Below, one piece after another: positions 41,670 to 51,148 of a DNA stretch of 64,000 nucleotides. Under the pieces are notes generated by a model. The model searched no databases, was not told the origin of the DNA, and saw only the letters and a program-made list of their open reading frames with translations. How positions within the stretch are numbered: the first letter of the stretch is position 1; each line of letters begins with the position of its first letter. The translations under genes were made by a program, and so were the position numbers. Source of the stretch: Rhizobium herbae (GTDB taxonomy: Bacteria; Pseudomonadota; Alphaproteobacteria; Rhizobiales; Rhizobiaceae); the NCBI RefSeq assembly GCF_017873135.1, contig NZ_JAGGJV010000002.1, positions 310,001-374,000 of the forward strand. The letters run 5' to 3'.

Positions 41670-42293
41670 TCAGTATTTTTCACTGCGGAACACTGCCGTC
41701 GCCGCCATAAGATAGTCGCTCGGCATACTGCTGCCTGCAGGGCGTAAATTGGTGGTATAGGCACGGTAATAGTCGACCGCGACAGGCCAGCGGTAATAGG
41801 CCCGCACGACGTTGACCGTCTGTGGCCCTCCCGGCGCGAACTTGAAACCGGTGGTATCGAGATCGGAACCGGCTGATGTCCCTTGCCGGGGAATGCCGGC
41901 CCGGATATTGGCAAAGTCGGCAAAGCTTCGGACGTCGATGAACAGCCGGCTCGCAGTTTTAGCCTCCGTGTCCGAACAGGTCATCAGGAGTGATATCTCG
42001 GCACAAAAAGCCTTTCGGAATTCTTCTTCCGACCAGTGTGCGGCCTCGCCTGTTCGCACCTTGCGGGCCATCGTATCGGTTGCATTGACAAAAAGCTGCT
42101 CCCCAATGAAGGCCGTAAAGGTTTCAAAAGGAGGGAACAGCGCCATCAGAAAAACCGGGACCAGTATCGCAAATTCAAGTGCCGAGGCGCCCGTCCTGTC
42201 CCTGGCGAGTCGTCGCAGAAAGCTATTGCCCCGCCGGTTGGCCGAATTGCCGGCCACGCTGACCTCGGAGGTCACATTCCGCTTTTTCAACAT
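41670..42293 (-). CDS. TadE/TadG-like minor pseudopilin
   Basis: 207 residues from ATG 42293. RTGASALEFAILVPVFLMALFPPFETFTAF (about 34-63) is the pseudopilin-type segment with the conserved Glu, and the remainder is periplasmic. It overlaps nothing and lies 13 bp before its TadE-like neighbour. These proteins support assembly of Flp pili at the inner membrane. Confidence 0.85.
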   Translation of the reverse strand: MLKKRNVTSEVSVAGNSANRRGNSFLRRLARDRTGASALEFAILVPVFLMALFPPFETFTAFIGEQLFVNATDTMARKVRTGEAAHWSEEEFRKAFCAEISLLMTCSDTEAKTASRLFIDVRSFADFANIRAGIPRQGTSAGSDLDTTGFKFAPGGPQTVNVVRAYYRWPVAVDYYRAYTTNLRPAGSSMPSDYLMAATAVFRSEKY

Positions 42294-42467
42294 CTCGTCA
42301 TTCCGTTCGGCCGCCGTAGGATTAAGGCAACTTAGAAAAGGACCATTGATATTTCGTATGCAAGAGCAGGGGAGATTTGAATATAAATGCTTACGGTGCG
42401 GTAAGGATTTGGCACCATGCCGACGGACGATCGCGCAAAGCAAAGTTGCTGCCTTGGGCTGTGGGAC
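42294..42467. other. Short intergenic stretch within the minus-strand tad unit
   Basis: 174 bases with no supported gene. It separates the CpaC-N-like gene from the TadE-like genes and may hold a separate promoter. Confidence 0.3.
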
Positions 42468-42893
42468 CTAGTTGCCCGTCGCGGCCTTCTGCGTGGTATG
42501 GACTTCGCAGTTCGGCGTGCAGGAGAGTACGGAACGGCTGGTCTGGCGGAAGACGCGAACAGTATTGCCTTCGTCGATCGAAACCAGGATGCGCTCATCA
42601 ACGATGGCATTGCCGTCAATATCGAGAAGCACAAGATTGGTCGTGCCGAAGCTCCGTCCGGTCAGCACGATGGTCTTTGAATCTGCGACCGTCGCGTCGG
42701 CCACGTCCGAATTGCCGATGATGACTTTGCTGACGGGCCGGTCAAGCTTGAGAACGCGCGCATGGTCCATATAGACGCGCAGCATCTCGTCGGCAGCGTG
42801 AACAGGGCTCGCGACGAGAGGGGCGGTCAGGGCAAAGCTTGCGCAGGCCGTGGCCAGCAACCAGACGCCCGGGGCTGTATTTCGCGAATTCAT
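42468..42893 (-). CDS. CpaC N-terminal-domain-like pilus assembly protein
   Basis: 141 residues from ATG 42893. A signal peptide (LLATACASFALTAPLVASPVHA) leads into one domain equal to the N-terminal domain of CpaC/RcpA secretins: VSKVIIGNSDVADATVADSKTIVLTGRSFGTTNLVLLD (shown in shorter pieces in the protein). It lacks the secretin barrel, so it may be a periplasmic partner of the CpaC secretin. Its C-terminus has a Cys pair (SCTPNC). Divergent from the flp gene. Confidence 0.85.
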   Translation of the reverse strand: MNSRNTAPGVWLLATACASFALTAPLVASPVHAADEMLRVYMDHARVLKLDRPVSKVIIGNSDVADATVADSKTIVLTGRSFGTTNLVLLDIDGNAIVDERILVSIDEGNTVRVFRQTSRSVLSCTPNCEVHTTQKAATGN

Positions 42894-43020
42894 GGCTGTT
42901 TCCTGACGATGCGGATAAGCCAGCATCCTCGTTTTTGGTGAATGAAGGGTTAAAGGCGCAACAGCCTCTGAGTGCATGCAAAATTGGCATTGCGTTTACC
43001 AAAAAGCCGGCCTGCCGCTG

Positions 43021-43036
43021 TTAAGGTTTAGATAAC
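43021..43036 (+). promoter_or_regulatory. Possible CtrA-binding site before flp
   Basis: TTAA-GGTTTAG-ATAAC matches the CtrA consensus TTAA-N7-TTAAC with one mismatch, 109 bp before the pilin start, in the 251-bp divergent promoter region (42894-43144). CtrA controls pilin genes in Caulobacter. Confidence 0.4.
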
Positions 43037-43144
43037 TGTTTTCCTTAAGACGATTGAAATTCGCACTGTGTAGTTTTGCTTCATCCGATCAACGGAAACA
43101 GTTGGCGGAAGTGCTGAACAACAAAGTGAAGTAGGAGAAATAAC

Positions 43145-43330
43145 ATGACCAAGATTTTCGCACGTTTCATGAAGGACGAGTCCGGCGCGACCGCGATCGA
43201 ATACGGCCTGATCGCCGCCCTCATCTCCGTCGCCCTGATCACCGGCGCAACAACGCTCGGCAGCGCCCTCGACGCCAAGTTCACGGATCTCGGTACCAAG
43301 CTCAATGAAGCCGGCGCCACAACGCCGTAA
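43145..43330 (+). CDS. Flp/Fap type IVb pilin
   Basis: 61 residues: a short basic leader, the prepilin cleavage region DESGATAIEYGLIAALISVALI (Gly before the mature Ala; Glu5 and Tyr6 of the mature pilin conserved), and a short hydrophilic tail. It is the main pilus subunit, processed by CpaA and secreted by the Tad machine encoded downstream. Own terminator follows, so it can be made at a much higher level than the rest. Confidence 0.95.
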   Translation: MTKIFARFMKDESGATAIEYGLIAALISVALITGATTLGSALDAKFTDLGTKLNEAGATTP

Positions 43331-43354
43331 CAAGCGTTCTGATTTTATGTTAAG

Positions 43355-43377
43355 GCCGCCCGAATGGGCGGCTTTTT
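43355..43377 (+). terminator. Intrinsic terminator after the pilin gene
   Basis: GCCGCCC (43355-43361), loop GAAT, GGGCGGC (43366-43372), then TTTTT. It separates the highly expressed pilin gene from cpaA. Confidence 0.9.
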
Positions 43378-43487
43378 CATTTCGTCAATAGGATACGGAT
43401 CCGTCGGATTCTCAAACCCTTAAACGCTTTACAGTATGAATTCATATGCAGCAGTGAGTGTCCGTCCAAGCTGGAGGGTGTCGAATT

Positions 43488-44000
43488 ATGACCGAAGCCG
43501 CTATCTTTGTGATCTTCCCGCTTTGCCTGGCCTTCGCGGCGTTCTCGGATCTGTTCACCATGACGATCCCCAACCGGGTCTCGGCCATATTGTTGGGTGC
43601 ATTTGTGCTGGTTGCGCCGCTGGCAGGCCTCGGCATCGCTGCCATCGGTGTGCATCTGGCGGCAGGGGTGATCGTTTTCTTCAGTTGCTTCGCGCTGTTT
43701 GCGCTCAATATCATGGGCGGCGGCGATGCGAAGCTGCTCACGGCGAGCGCCGTGTGGTTTGGCTTCAGTACGCCGCTGTTCGAGTTCCTCATCTATGTGT
43801 CGATCTTCGGCGGTCTCCTGACATTGCTGATCCTCGCGCTGCGCAGTTATGAAAACACCATCCTCGCGTCAGGATTTCGCGTGCCGCATCTGTTGTTTAC
43901 GGCAAAGAAGGTCCCCTATGGCATCGCCATCGCTCTCGGCGGTTTTGTCGCCTATCCCTCATCGCCGCTGATGCAGGCTGCGCTCGCGCAGTCTCATTAA
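43488..44000 (+). CDS. cpaA: Prepilin peptidase CpaA
   Basis: 170 residues from ATG 43488, five or six membrane segments. It is a TadV-type leader peptidase with its two catalytic aspartates visible: FSDLFTMTIPN (about residue 19) and GGGDAKLL (about 75). It cleaves the Flp pre-pilin and the TadE/TadG-like pseudopilins. Confidence 0.92.
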   Translation: MTEAAIFVIFPLCLAFAAFSDLFTMTIPNRVSAILLGAFVLVAPLAGLGIAAIGVHLAAGVIVFFSCFALFALNIMGGGDAKLLTASAVWFGFSTPLFEFLIYVSIFGGLLTLLILALRSYENTILASGFRVPHLLFTAKKVPYGIAIALGGFVAYPSSPLMQAALAQSH

Positions 44001-44083
44001 TCTTTTCGTTCCATCCTGAACCCATCGCGTTGCTGCAGTGCATGGGCCGAATGTCGAATGCGCGTTTGTTGCGCAAATCATTT

Positions 44084-44113
44084 GTTAACCACGAATGTAA
44101 GCTGTCCGTTAAC
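44084..44113 (+). promoter_or_regulatory. Paired GTTAAC sites before cpaB
   Basis: GTTAAC occurs at 44084-44089 and again at 44108-44113, in the 176-bp gap between cpaA and cpaB. TTAAC is the core half site of CtrA; neither copy has a full TTAA-N7-TTAA partner, so the assignment is weak. The gap suggests that cpaB starts its own transcript. Confidence 0.3.
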
Positions 44114-44176
44114 TATAATTACACCAATTCCTGATCATTCTGCTGCGAGCATATTCTCGGACTGCAGGGAAAGATC

Positions 44177-44992
44177 ATGAAACCGGTGCGCGTTATTATT
44201 CTGGCGGTGGCTGTCGTATCGGCAGGCCTGGCTGGATTCCTGGCACTCAAGCTGACCAGCGGCAAGACCGTCATCAGCACAGCCGAGCCGGTCATCGAAC
44301 GCGAACCGACCGTCAATGTTCTCGTTGCCAGCAAGAGCCTGCCCGTCGGTTCAAGGCTCGATCCGGATGCCGTCCACTGGATTTCCTGGCCGAAAGACGG
44401 CGTTGTCGATGGATTGATCACCGAAGAGCTCCGCCCGAACGCGGTGACGGATCTTCAAGGCGTCGTCGTGCGTCTGCCGATTTTCAACGGCGAACCCGTG
44501 CGCCAGGAAAAGATCGCCGATTCCTCAAGCCGGATCATGTCTTCGCTGCTTCCCGCCGGCAAGCGCGCCGTTGCCACGGAGATTACCGTCGCGACCGGCG
44601 CCGGCGGCTTCATCCTTCCGAATGATCGTGTCGACGTGATCATGGTGCGCAAGACCGATGACGGTTCCTTTCTCACGGAAACAGTTCTCAGCAATGTTCG
44701 CGTCCTCGCAATCGATCAGCAGGTCGAGGAAAAGGACGATGGGTCCAAGTCGGTGGTCGGGACGACCGCCACGTTGGAACTGACGCCGGACCAGTCGAAA
44801 GTCATGACCGTTGCCCAGCAGATGGCCGAACGCCTGTCGCTGGCGCTGCGCAGCATTGCCGACGCGCAAGAGCCGGATACCACCGCGGCGGACTATCTGC
44901 TCAGCGGTGATGGGCGTCCTTCCATCCAGGTCATCAAATCGGGCTCAATCGTCAAGAGCGATGACAGCTCATCCATGGGCCAAACGAAATAA
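44177..44992 (+). CDS. cpaB: Flp pilus assembly protein CpaB
   Basis: 271 residues. N-terminal membrane anchor (residues 5-26), then an SAF/AFP-III-like domain (VNVLVASKSLPVGSRLDPDAVHW) and the RcpC/CpaB domain RAVATEITVATGAGGFILPNDRVDVIM. It sits in the periplasm, where it works with the secretin. Its stop overlaps the cpaC start by one base (TAATG). Confidence 0.93.
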   Translation: MKPVRVIILAVAVVSAGLAGFLALKLTSGKTVISTAEPVIEREPTVNVLVASKSLPVGSRLDPDAVHWISWPKDGVVDGLITEELRPNAVTDLQGVVVRLPIFNGEPVRQEKIADSSSRIMSSLLPAGKRAVATEITVATGAGGFILPNDRVDVIMVRKTDDGSFLTETVLSNVRVLAIDQQVEEKDDGSKSVVGTTATLELTPDQSKVMTVAQQMAERLSLALRSIADAQEPDTTAADYLLSGDGRPSIQVIKSGSIVKSDDSSSMGQTK

Positions 44993-46536
44993 TGTGTGAG
45001 CGGGAGCGGAACGTGAACCGGATCGGAAACAAACTTCGTAGCTCTATCGCCGGCGGGCTGGCCTTCTGCCTGGCCTTTTCCGGCTTGCCCGCCCAGACGT
45101 TTACCGCGGAGGCGGCATCTGAATCGGTGGTGCGCATCGTCAATAGCGGCCCCGGAGTGAAAAGGACCATCAAACTGGGCCTGAACAAGGCAATCGTTGT
45201 CGACCTTCCGGCCGACGCTCACGATATCCTGGTTGCCGATCCCAGCCTGGCCGATGCCGTGACCCGTACCTCGCGGCGCATCTATCTCTTCGGCAAAACC
45301 GTCGGACAAACGAATATCTTCGTCTTCGGTCCGAACGGCGAAGAAATCGTCAGCCTCGACCTCGAGATCGAGCGTGATATTGCCGGTCTGGAAGCCAATT
45401 TGCGGCGGTTCCTGCCAGATTCCGATATCACCGTTGAAATCATCTCGGACAATATCGTGCTGACCGGCACTGTCCGGACCCCGCTTGATTCCACCCGCGT
45501 CGAAGAACTCGCAAGGGCTTTCATCAAGGGTGGTGAAGCAACAACCCGCAATATCACGGCAGAAGGCAATGCCGGCAGCACCGCGGATATTTTCGCCGAA
45601 GACCGCCAGGAATCCCAGATCGTCAATCTTTTGAAGATTGATGGCGAAGATCAGGTCATGCTGAAGGTAACGGTGGCAGAAGTTTCTCGACAGGTGCTCA
45701 AGCAGCTCGGCTTCAGCGGTTCCATCAAGAGTTCGACGAGTGGTGATGGCATTACCTTCCGCAACCCGGCCAACCTGGGCAATGCCGTCAACGCGATATC
45801 GTCAACCTTTACCGGCTCCATCGGCTCAGGTTCGATGGGCTTTGCAAGCTACTTCAACGCAATGGAGCAGGCGGGCGTTATGCGCACTCTGGCGGAGCCA
45901 AGTTTGACAGCCATTTCCGGCAAGAAGGCCAGCTTTTCCGTGGGCGGCGAGTATCGCCTGCCATCGGAACAGGAAATTGACGAGGACGGCGCAATATCGC
46001 GAACCCATGAGACGGTGGAGTACGGCATCGGTCTGGATTTCACGCCTGTCGTACTCGGGCCCGGCCGTATCAGCCTGGAAATATCGACGGAAGTTTCGGA
46101 GCCCACTTTCGATGGGTCCGTCGTCAACGCCAATGCTGTCAACGTCCCAGGTCAGACCTACATGTCGATCCGCCGCCGCAAGGCATCCACCAGCGTCGAA
46201 CTTCCGTCAGGCGGTTCTATCGTGATCGGCGGTCTGGTGCAGGACAACATCCGTCAGGCCATGTCCGGCCTTCCCGGGGCCTCCAAAATTCCCATCCTTG
46301 GCACATTGTTCCGCTCGAAGGACTTCATCCGCAACGAGACCGAACTTGTCATCATCGCGACGCCGTATTTGGTGAAGCCGGTGGCGCGCGGCGAGCTTTC
46401 GCGGCCGGATGATAATTTCAACCCGACCGATGATCTGTCCAGCGCGTTTCTGGGCGAAGTCAATCGCATCTACGGCAACCGTCAGGCTGCCCCTGCAGGG
46501 CAGTATCACGGCAATGTCGGCTTCATCTACAAATAG
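44992..46536 (+). CDS. cpaC: Type II/IV secretin CpaC
   Basis: 514 residues from ATG 44992; GTG 45013 with GGGAGCGGA before it is an equally good start. Signal peptide, N-terminal domain (LGLNKAIVVDLPADAHDILVADP), a BON-like middle part, and the C-terminal secretin domain with VEYGIGLDFTPVVL and the signature SVELPSGGSIVIGGLVQ. It forms the outer-membrane channel for the Flp pilus. Confidence 0.94.
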   Translation: MCERERNVNRIGNKLRSSIAGGLAFCLAFSGLPAQTFTAEAASESVVRIVNSGPGVKRTIKLGLNKAIVVDLPADAHDILVADPSLADAVTRTSRRIYLFGKTVGQTNIFVFGPNGEEIVSLDLEIERDIAGLEANLRRFLPDSDITVEIISDNIVLTGTVRTPLDSTRVEELARAFIKGGEATTRNITAEGNAGSTADIFAEDRQESQIVNLLKIDGEDQVMLKVTVAEVSRQVLKQLGFSGSIKSSTSGDGITFRNPANLGNAVNAISSTFTGSIGSGSMGFASYFNAMEQAGVMRTLAEPSLTAISGKKASFSVGGEYRLPSEQEIDEDGAISRTHETVEYGIGLDFTPVVLGPGRISLEISTEVSEPTFDGSVVNANAVNVPGQTYMSIRRRKASTSVELPSGGSIVIGGLVQDNIRQAMSGLPGASKIPILGTLFRSKDFIRNETELVIIATPYLVKPVARGELSRPDDNFNPTDDLSSAFLGEVNRIYGNRQAAPAGQYHGNVGFIYK

Positions 46537-46548
46537 GCGGGAACGGAC

Positions 46549-47271
46549 ATGACAAAGACGATCATCCTGAACCGCAATCTGAAAAGGCACTCGACCATGC
46601 GGCCAAATGCTTCCCATCGCCTTGCGCGCGCGTTCGCGATCGGCATGTTGCTGATGGCAGGCACGAGCCTTGCCGGCTGCGCCAACCGCGACGACATGTC
46701 GACCGGGGCCTTGCCGGACGACTATCGCACGCGCCATCCGATTGTGATCGCCGAAGCCGAACATTCGATCGACGTGCCGGTCGCGTCGAGCGACCGGCAC
46801 CTGACAAAGGGCGCGCGTGACGTTATCCGCGGTTTCGCATCGGGCTACATCGATTCCGCGACGGGCAGCATTCAGATTCTGCTGCCAAGCGGCTCCGCCA
46901 ATGCCTACGCCGCATCCGCGCTCCGCAGGGAAATCCGTGGCGTACTCGTCGATGTCGGCATCCCGGCGACGCGCCTGATCGAAGTCAGCTATCAAGCGGG
47001 CTCCAATGGCGATGCTGCGCCGATCCGCCTGACCTACACAGCGATCACTGCAAAAACCGAGCCCTGCGGCAACTGGCCGAAGGACCTTGTTGCCAATACG
47101 GTCCAGAACAAGAACTACGAGAATTTCGGCTGCGCCAGCCAATCGAACCTTGCGGCGCAGATTGCCAATCCGATGGACCTGATCGGTCCGCGCCAGATGT
47201 CGCCGATCGATGCCGTCCGGCGAGGTCAGGTCATCAAGGACTATCGCGGGATCGACACCGGCGAAGACTAG
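46549..47271 (+). CDS. cpaD: Pilus assembly lipoprotein CpaD
   Basis: 240 residues. A lipobox SLAGC near residue 44 follows a hydrophobic stretch (FAIGMLLMAGTSLAGC), so ATG 46597 (MRPNASHR, 16 codons downstream) may be the true start. The periplasmic part has the CpaD features GNWPKDLV and FGCASQSNLAAQIANPMDL. It stabilises the secretin in the outer membrane. Confidence 0.9.
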   Translation: MTKTIILNRNLKRHSTMRPNASHRLARAFAIGMLLMAGTSLAGCANRDDMSTGALPDDYRTRHPIVIAEAEHSIDVPVASSDRHLTKGARDVIRGFASGYIDSATGSIQILLPSGSANAYAASALRREIRGVLVDVGIPATRLIEVSYQAGSNGDAAPIRLTYTAITAKTEPCGNWPKDLVANTVQNKNYENFGCASQSNLAAQIANPMDLIGPRQMSPIDAVRRGQVIKDYRGIDTGED

Positions 47272-47325
47272 ACGATCGTCATTGGCGGCAATTGACCAAT
47301 TCGGGAAGCTTGACGGGACAGCACC

Positions 47326-48606
47326 ATGAGCACGATTGACTACAAGATCGAGACCGGAATAGCCGGCGAACCGGAAGGGATCAGCTCGAATGACGTCGAT
47401 CATTTGCGGCCGCTTCCGCGGATCTCCGTGCATGCCTTCTGCGAAACGGAGGGGCTGCTGCGGGTTATGGAACGTTGCGGCCAAGACAGGCGAATGGCGA
47501 AGGTCACGCTGAGGATCAACAGTGGCACGATTGCCGCCGCCGCCAGCATGTTCTCGACAACGCCGACGCCAAACCTGATCATTCTGGAAACAGCAACCGA
47601 GCCGCGCCTGCTGATGGAAGAACTTGCCCCGCTGGCGGCGGTTTGCGATCCCAGCACAAAAGTCGTCATCATCGGCCGTTACAACGATATCCCGCTTTAT
47701 CGCGACCTGATCCGCAACGGCATTTCCGAATATATCGTCGCACCGGTTGCCATGCCTGATATCCTGGGTGCCATTGCCGGTATCTTCGTCGATCCGGAAG
47801 CCGAACCGCTTGGCCGCAGCATTGCCTTCATCGGCGCCAAGGGCGGTGTCGGTTCATCGACGCTTGCGCACAATTGTGCCTGGGGCATCTCCAACCTGTT
47901 CTCCACCGAGGTCGTGCTTGCCGATCTCGATCTGCCTTATGGTACGGCCAATATCAATTTCGACCAGGATCCGCCGCAGGGCATTTCCGAAGCGGTTTTT
48001 TCCCCGGAGCGCCTCGACGAAGTCTTCCTCGACCGTCTTTTGACCAAGTGTTCGGAGCACCTGTCGCTGCTTGCCGCCCCCTCCATGCTCGATCGACCCT
48101 ATGATTTCGATGCGACGGCGTTCCAGCCGCTGATGGAAATCCTGCTGCGCAATGCGCCGGTGTCGATACTCGACGTGCCGCATCTCTGGGCCGACTGGAC
48201 GCGCACGGTGCTGGCGGAAGCCGACGAGGTCGTGATAACCGCCGTGCCCGACCTTGCCAATCTGCGCAACGCCAAGAATCTTTTCGATTCGCTGAAGAAA
48301 ATCCGGCCAAACGACAAGGCGCCGCACCTGGTTCTGAATCAGGTCGGCATGCCGAAACGCCCGGAAATATCGCCGTCCGATTTCTGCGATTCGCTCGAGA
48401 TCGAGCCGGTCGCGATCATCCCGTTCGATGCCGTGCTGTTTGGAAACGCTGCCAACAGCGGCCGAATGATCGCCGAGATCGACAAGAAGGCGCCGACGGC
48501 TGAAACCTTCTCCCAGCTCGCACATCTGGTGACCGGCAGGGTGACAGCCAAGAAAGCCAAGAAGAGCGGGCTTGGCAAGATGCTCGGAATGCTTGGACGC
48601 AAGTAA
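47326..48606 (+). CDS. cpaE: CpaE, ParA/MinD-like pilus localisation ATPase
   Basis: 426 residues. An N-terminal receiver-like domain without a clear phospho-acceptor (PNLIILETAT) is followed by a MinD-type ATPase with deviant Walker A GAKGGVGSSTLAHN (about 167-180), VVLADLDLPYG and SILDVPHLW. It places the Tad machine, usually at a cell pole. Confidence 0.93.
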   Translation: MSTIDYKIETGIAGEPEGISSNDVDHLRPLPRISVHAFCETEGLLRVMERCGQDRRMAKVTLRINSGTIAAAASMFSTTPTPNLIILETATEPRLLMEELAPLAAVCDPSTKVVIIGRYNDIPLYRDLIRNGISEYIVAPVAMPDILGAIAGIFVDPEAEPLGRSIAFIGAKGGVGSSTLAHNCAWGISNLFSTEVVLADLDLPYGTANINFDQDPPQGISEAVFSPERLDEVFLDRLLTKCSEHLSLLAAPSMLDRPYDFDATAFQPLMEILLRNAPVSILDVPHLWADWTRTVLAEADEVVITAVPDLANLRNAKNLFDSLKKIRPNDKAPHLVLNQVGMPKRPEISPSDFCDSLEIEPVAIIPFDAVLFGNAANSGRMIAEIDKKAPTAETFSQLAHLVTGRVTAKKAKKSGLGKMLGMLGRK

Positions 48607-48637
48607 CTGACAGTCAAACGAAAACCGGATTGAGCGC

Positions 48638-50116
48638 ATGTTTGGTAAACGAGGAAACGAAGGCTTCGGCAAGGGGGGCTCCATCAGTCCTCCTGTGCAA
48701 TCGAGCATGCCGGCTTCTGCTTCGGTGGCCGTCGTCGAGCGGCCGGCTGCGCCCGTACTTGCCGAACCTGCCCGTGAAACGATGCCTGTTATGCGTGGGC
48801 AGCCGTCGCCCCCGCCTGTCCGTAAAAAGGCTGTCCGTACCGAGGACTATTACGACACCAAATCCCAGGTGTTCTCGGCGCTGATCGATACGATCGATCT
48901 TTCACAGCTTGCCAAGCTCGATACGGAGAGTGCGCGCGAGGAAATCCGCGACATTGTCAACGACATCATCACGATCAAGAATTTCGCGATGTCGATCTCC
49001 GAGCAGGAAGAGCTGCTCGAGGATATCTGCAACGACGTTCTGGGTTATGGTCCATTGGAGCCGTTGCTCGCACGCGACGATATCGCCGACATCATGGTCA
49101 ACGGTGCCGGCCAGACCTTCATCGAAGTCAACGGCAAGACCATCGAATCCGAGGTTCGTTTCCGCGACAACGCTCAGCTTCTGTCGATCTGCCAGCGCAT
49201 CGTCTCCCAGGTCGGCCGCCGGGTCGATGAATCGAGCCCGATCTGCGACGCCCGTCTTCCCGACGGCAGCCGCGTCAACGTCATTGCCCCGCCGCTTGCC
49301 ATCGACGGTACGGCGCTCACCATTCGTAAGTTCAAGAAGGACAAGCTGAAGCTCGACCAGCTGGTCAAGTTCGGTGCGATCACGCCGGAAGGCGCCGTTC
49401 TTCTCCAGATCATCGGTCGTGTCCGCTGCAACGTCGTCATCTCCGGCGGTACCGGCTCCGGCAAGACCACGCTTTTGAACTGCCTGACCGGTTACATCGA
49501 TCTGGAAGAGCGTGTCATCACCTGCGAGGATACGGCCGAACTCCAGCTGCAGCAGCCGCACGTGGTCCGCCTCGAAACCCGCCCGCCGAACATCGAGGGC
49601 GAGGGCGAGATCACCATGCGTGACCTCATCAAGAACTGCCTGCGTATGCGGCCTGAACGCATTATCGTCGGCGAAGTGCGCGGACCCGAGGTTTTCGATC
49701 TGTTGCAGGCCATGAACACAGGTCACGACGGCTCGATGGGCACCATCCACGCCAATACGCCGCGTGAATGCCTCAGTCGTATGGAATCGATGATCGCCAT
49801 GGGCGGCTTTACCCTGCCTGCCAAGACCGTGCGCGAGATCATCGCCGGTTCGATCGACGTTATCATCCAGGCTGCGCGTCTGCGCGATGGCTCGCGCCGC
49901 ATCACCCACATCACCGAGGTGGTCGGCATGGAAGGCGACGTGATCATCACCCAGGATCTGATGCGTTATGAGATGGAAGGCGAAGACGCCAACGGCAAGA
50001 TCATCGGCCGACACAAATCGACGGGCATCGGCCGTCCGCATTTCTGGGATCGCGCTCGCTATTTCAACGAAGACAAGCGGCTGGCCGCAACGCTCGATGC
50101 GATGGAAAAGGACTGA
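48638..50116 (+). CDS. cpaF: CpaF/TadA, pilus assembly ATPase
   Basis: 492 residues. A low-complexity Pro-rich N-terminus (1-70) precedes a type II/IV secretion ATPase. Walker A is [10 protein letters not shown], the Asp box has EDTAELQ, Walker B is [15 protein letters not shown], and the His box is [12 protein letters not shown]. It powers pilus extension and retraction with TadB/TadC. Confidence 0.96.
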   Translation: MFGKRGNEGFGKGGSISPPVQSSMPASASVAVVERPAAPVLAEPARETMPVMRGQPSPPPVRKKAVRTEDYYDTKSQVFSALIDTIDLSQLAKLDTESAREEIRDIVNDIITIKNFAMSISEQEELLEDICNDVLGYGPLEPLLARDDIADIMVNGAGQTFIEVNGKTIESEVRFRDNAQLLSICQRIVSQVGRRVDESSPICDARLPDGSRVNVIAPPLAIDGTALTIRKFKKDKLKLDQLVKFGAITPEGAVLLQIIGRVRCNVVISGGTGSGKTTLLNCLTGYIDLEERVITCEDTAELQLQQPHVVRLETRPPNIEGEGEITMRDLIKNCLRMRPERIIVGEVRGPEVFDLLQAMNTGHDGSMGTIHANTPRECLSRMESMIAMGGFTLPAKTVREIIAGSIDVIIQAARLRDGSRRITHITEVVGMEGDVIITQDLMRYEMEGEDANGKIIGRHKSTGIGRPHFWDRARYFNEDKRLAATLDAMEKD

Positions 50117-50125
50117 GGGGCCTTC

Positions 50126-51136
50126 ATGTTCGGAATAGACATCACCATCCTGGCGATCGTCGGCCTCGTTGCACTTGCAACGGCGGGGCTAGCCTATGGA
50201 ATTCTATTCACGCGCATCGAAACCGAGAAGAAAGCCGAGAGCCGCGTCCGCAAGGTAAAATCTGCCGAAGTCGACAGGGTCACAGTAAAAGCCGCGCGGG
50301 ACCGTATGAACGAGACCTCGAAGCGGCGAAAGTCCGTACAGGATTCTCTGAAGGATCTCGAAAAGAAACAGCAGGAAAAATCGGCCAAGGCCAAACCGAC
50401 AATGAAGATCCGGCTGATGCAGGCGGGTCTGAGGATTTCGATTGCGCAGTTTTACATTGCCAGTGTGGTCTTTGGTGTCGTCGCCAGCGTCATGGCGCTG
50501 ATCGCCGGTGCGACACTGCCCATTGTTGCAGGAATTTTTCTTATCGGCACAGCCGGCTTTCCGCGCTGGTTCGTCAATTTCATGATCAAGCGTCGCTGCA
50601 AGGCGTTCCTGAATGAGTTTCCGAATGCGCTCGACGTCATGGTGCGATCGATCAAGTCCGGTCTGCCGCTGAACGACGCCATCAGGCTGATCGCCGGCGA
50701 TGGCCAGGAGCCGGTCAAGACCGAGTTCAAGCGCATCATCGAGGCACAGCAGGTCGGCTTGAATATTCCGGAAGCCTCCGCACGCATGATCAACAGCATT
50801 CCTCTGCCGGAGGTCAATTTCTTTGCCATCGTCATCGCCATCCAGGCTCAGGCCGGCGGCAATCTCTCGGAAGCGCTGGGCAATCTCGGCAAGGTGCTGC
50901 GCGAACGCAAGAAGATGAAGGCCAAGGTCCAGGCGCTGTCGATGGAAGCCAAGGCGTCAGCCTACATCATCGGTGCGCTGCCGTTCATCGTCTCCTTCCT
51001 CGTGTACATGACATCGCCCGCCTACATGATGATCCTTTTCACCGATCCACGCGGCCACATCATCATGGGCTGCTCGGCGGTGTGGATGAGCATCGGCATC
51101 TGGGTCATGCGCAACATGATCAACTTCGATATCTAG
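50126..51136 (+). CDS. tadB: Inner-membrane platform protein TadB
   Basis: 336 residues with an N-terminal membrane helix, a charged coiled region (50-95, KKAESRVRKVKSAEVDRVTVK), and a T2SSF/GspF domain with LDVMVRSIKSGLPLNDAI and EVNFFAIVIAIQAQAGGNLSEAL, then C-terminal helices. Forms the platform with TadC. Confidence 0.94.
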   Translation: MFGIDITILAIVGLVALATAGLAYGILFTRIETEKKAESRVRKVKSAEVDRVTVKAARDRMNETSKRRKSVQDSLKDLEKKQQEKSAKAKPTMKIRLMQAGLRISIAQFYIASVVFGVVASVMALIAGATLPIVAGIFLIGTAGFPRWFVNFMIKRRCKAFLNEFPNALDVMVRSIKSGLPLNDAIRLIAGDGQEPVKTEFKRIIEAQQVGLNIPEASARMINSIPLPEVNFFAIVIAIQAQAGGNLSEALGNLGKVLRERKKMKAKVQALSMEAKASAYIIGALPFIVSFLVYMTSPAYMMILFTDPRGHIIMGCSAVWMSIGIWVMRNMINFDI

Positions 51137-51148
51137 GAAAGACGCGGT

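Noticed and set aside
42358..42471. A 37-codon plus-strand frame with CLRCGK that looks like a small zinc-binding protein
   Set aside because: No ribosome binding site, it overlaps the end of the CpaC-N-like gene on the other strand, and only one Cys pair is present.
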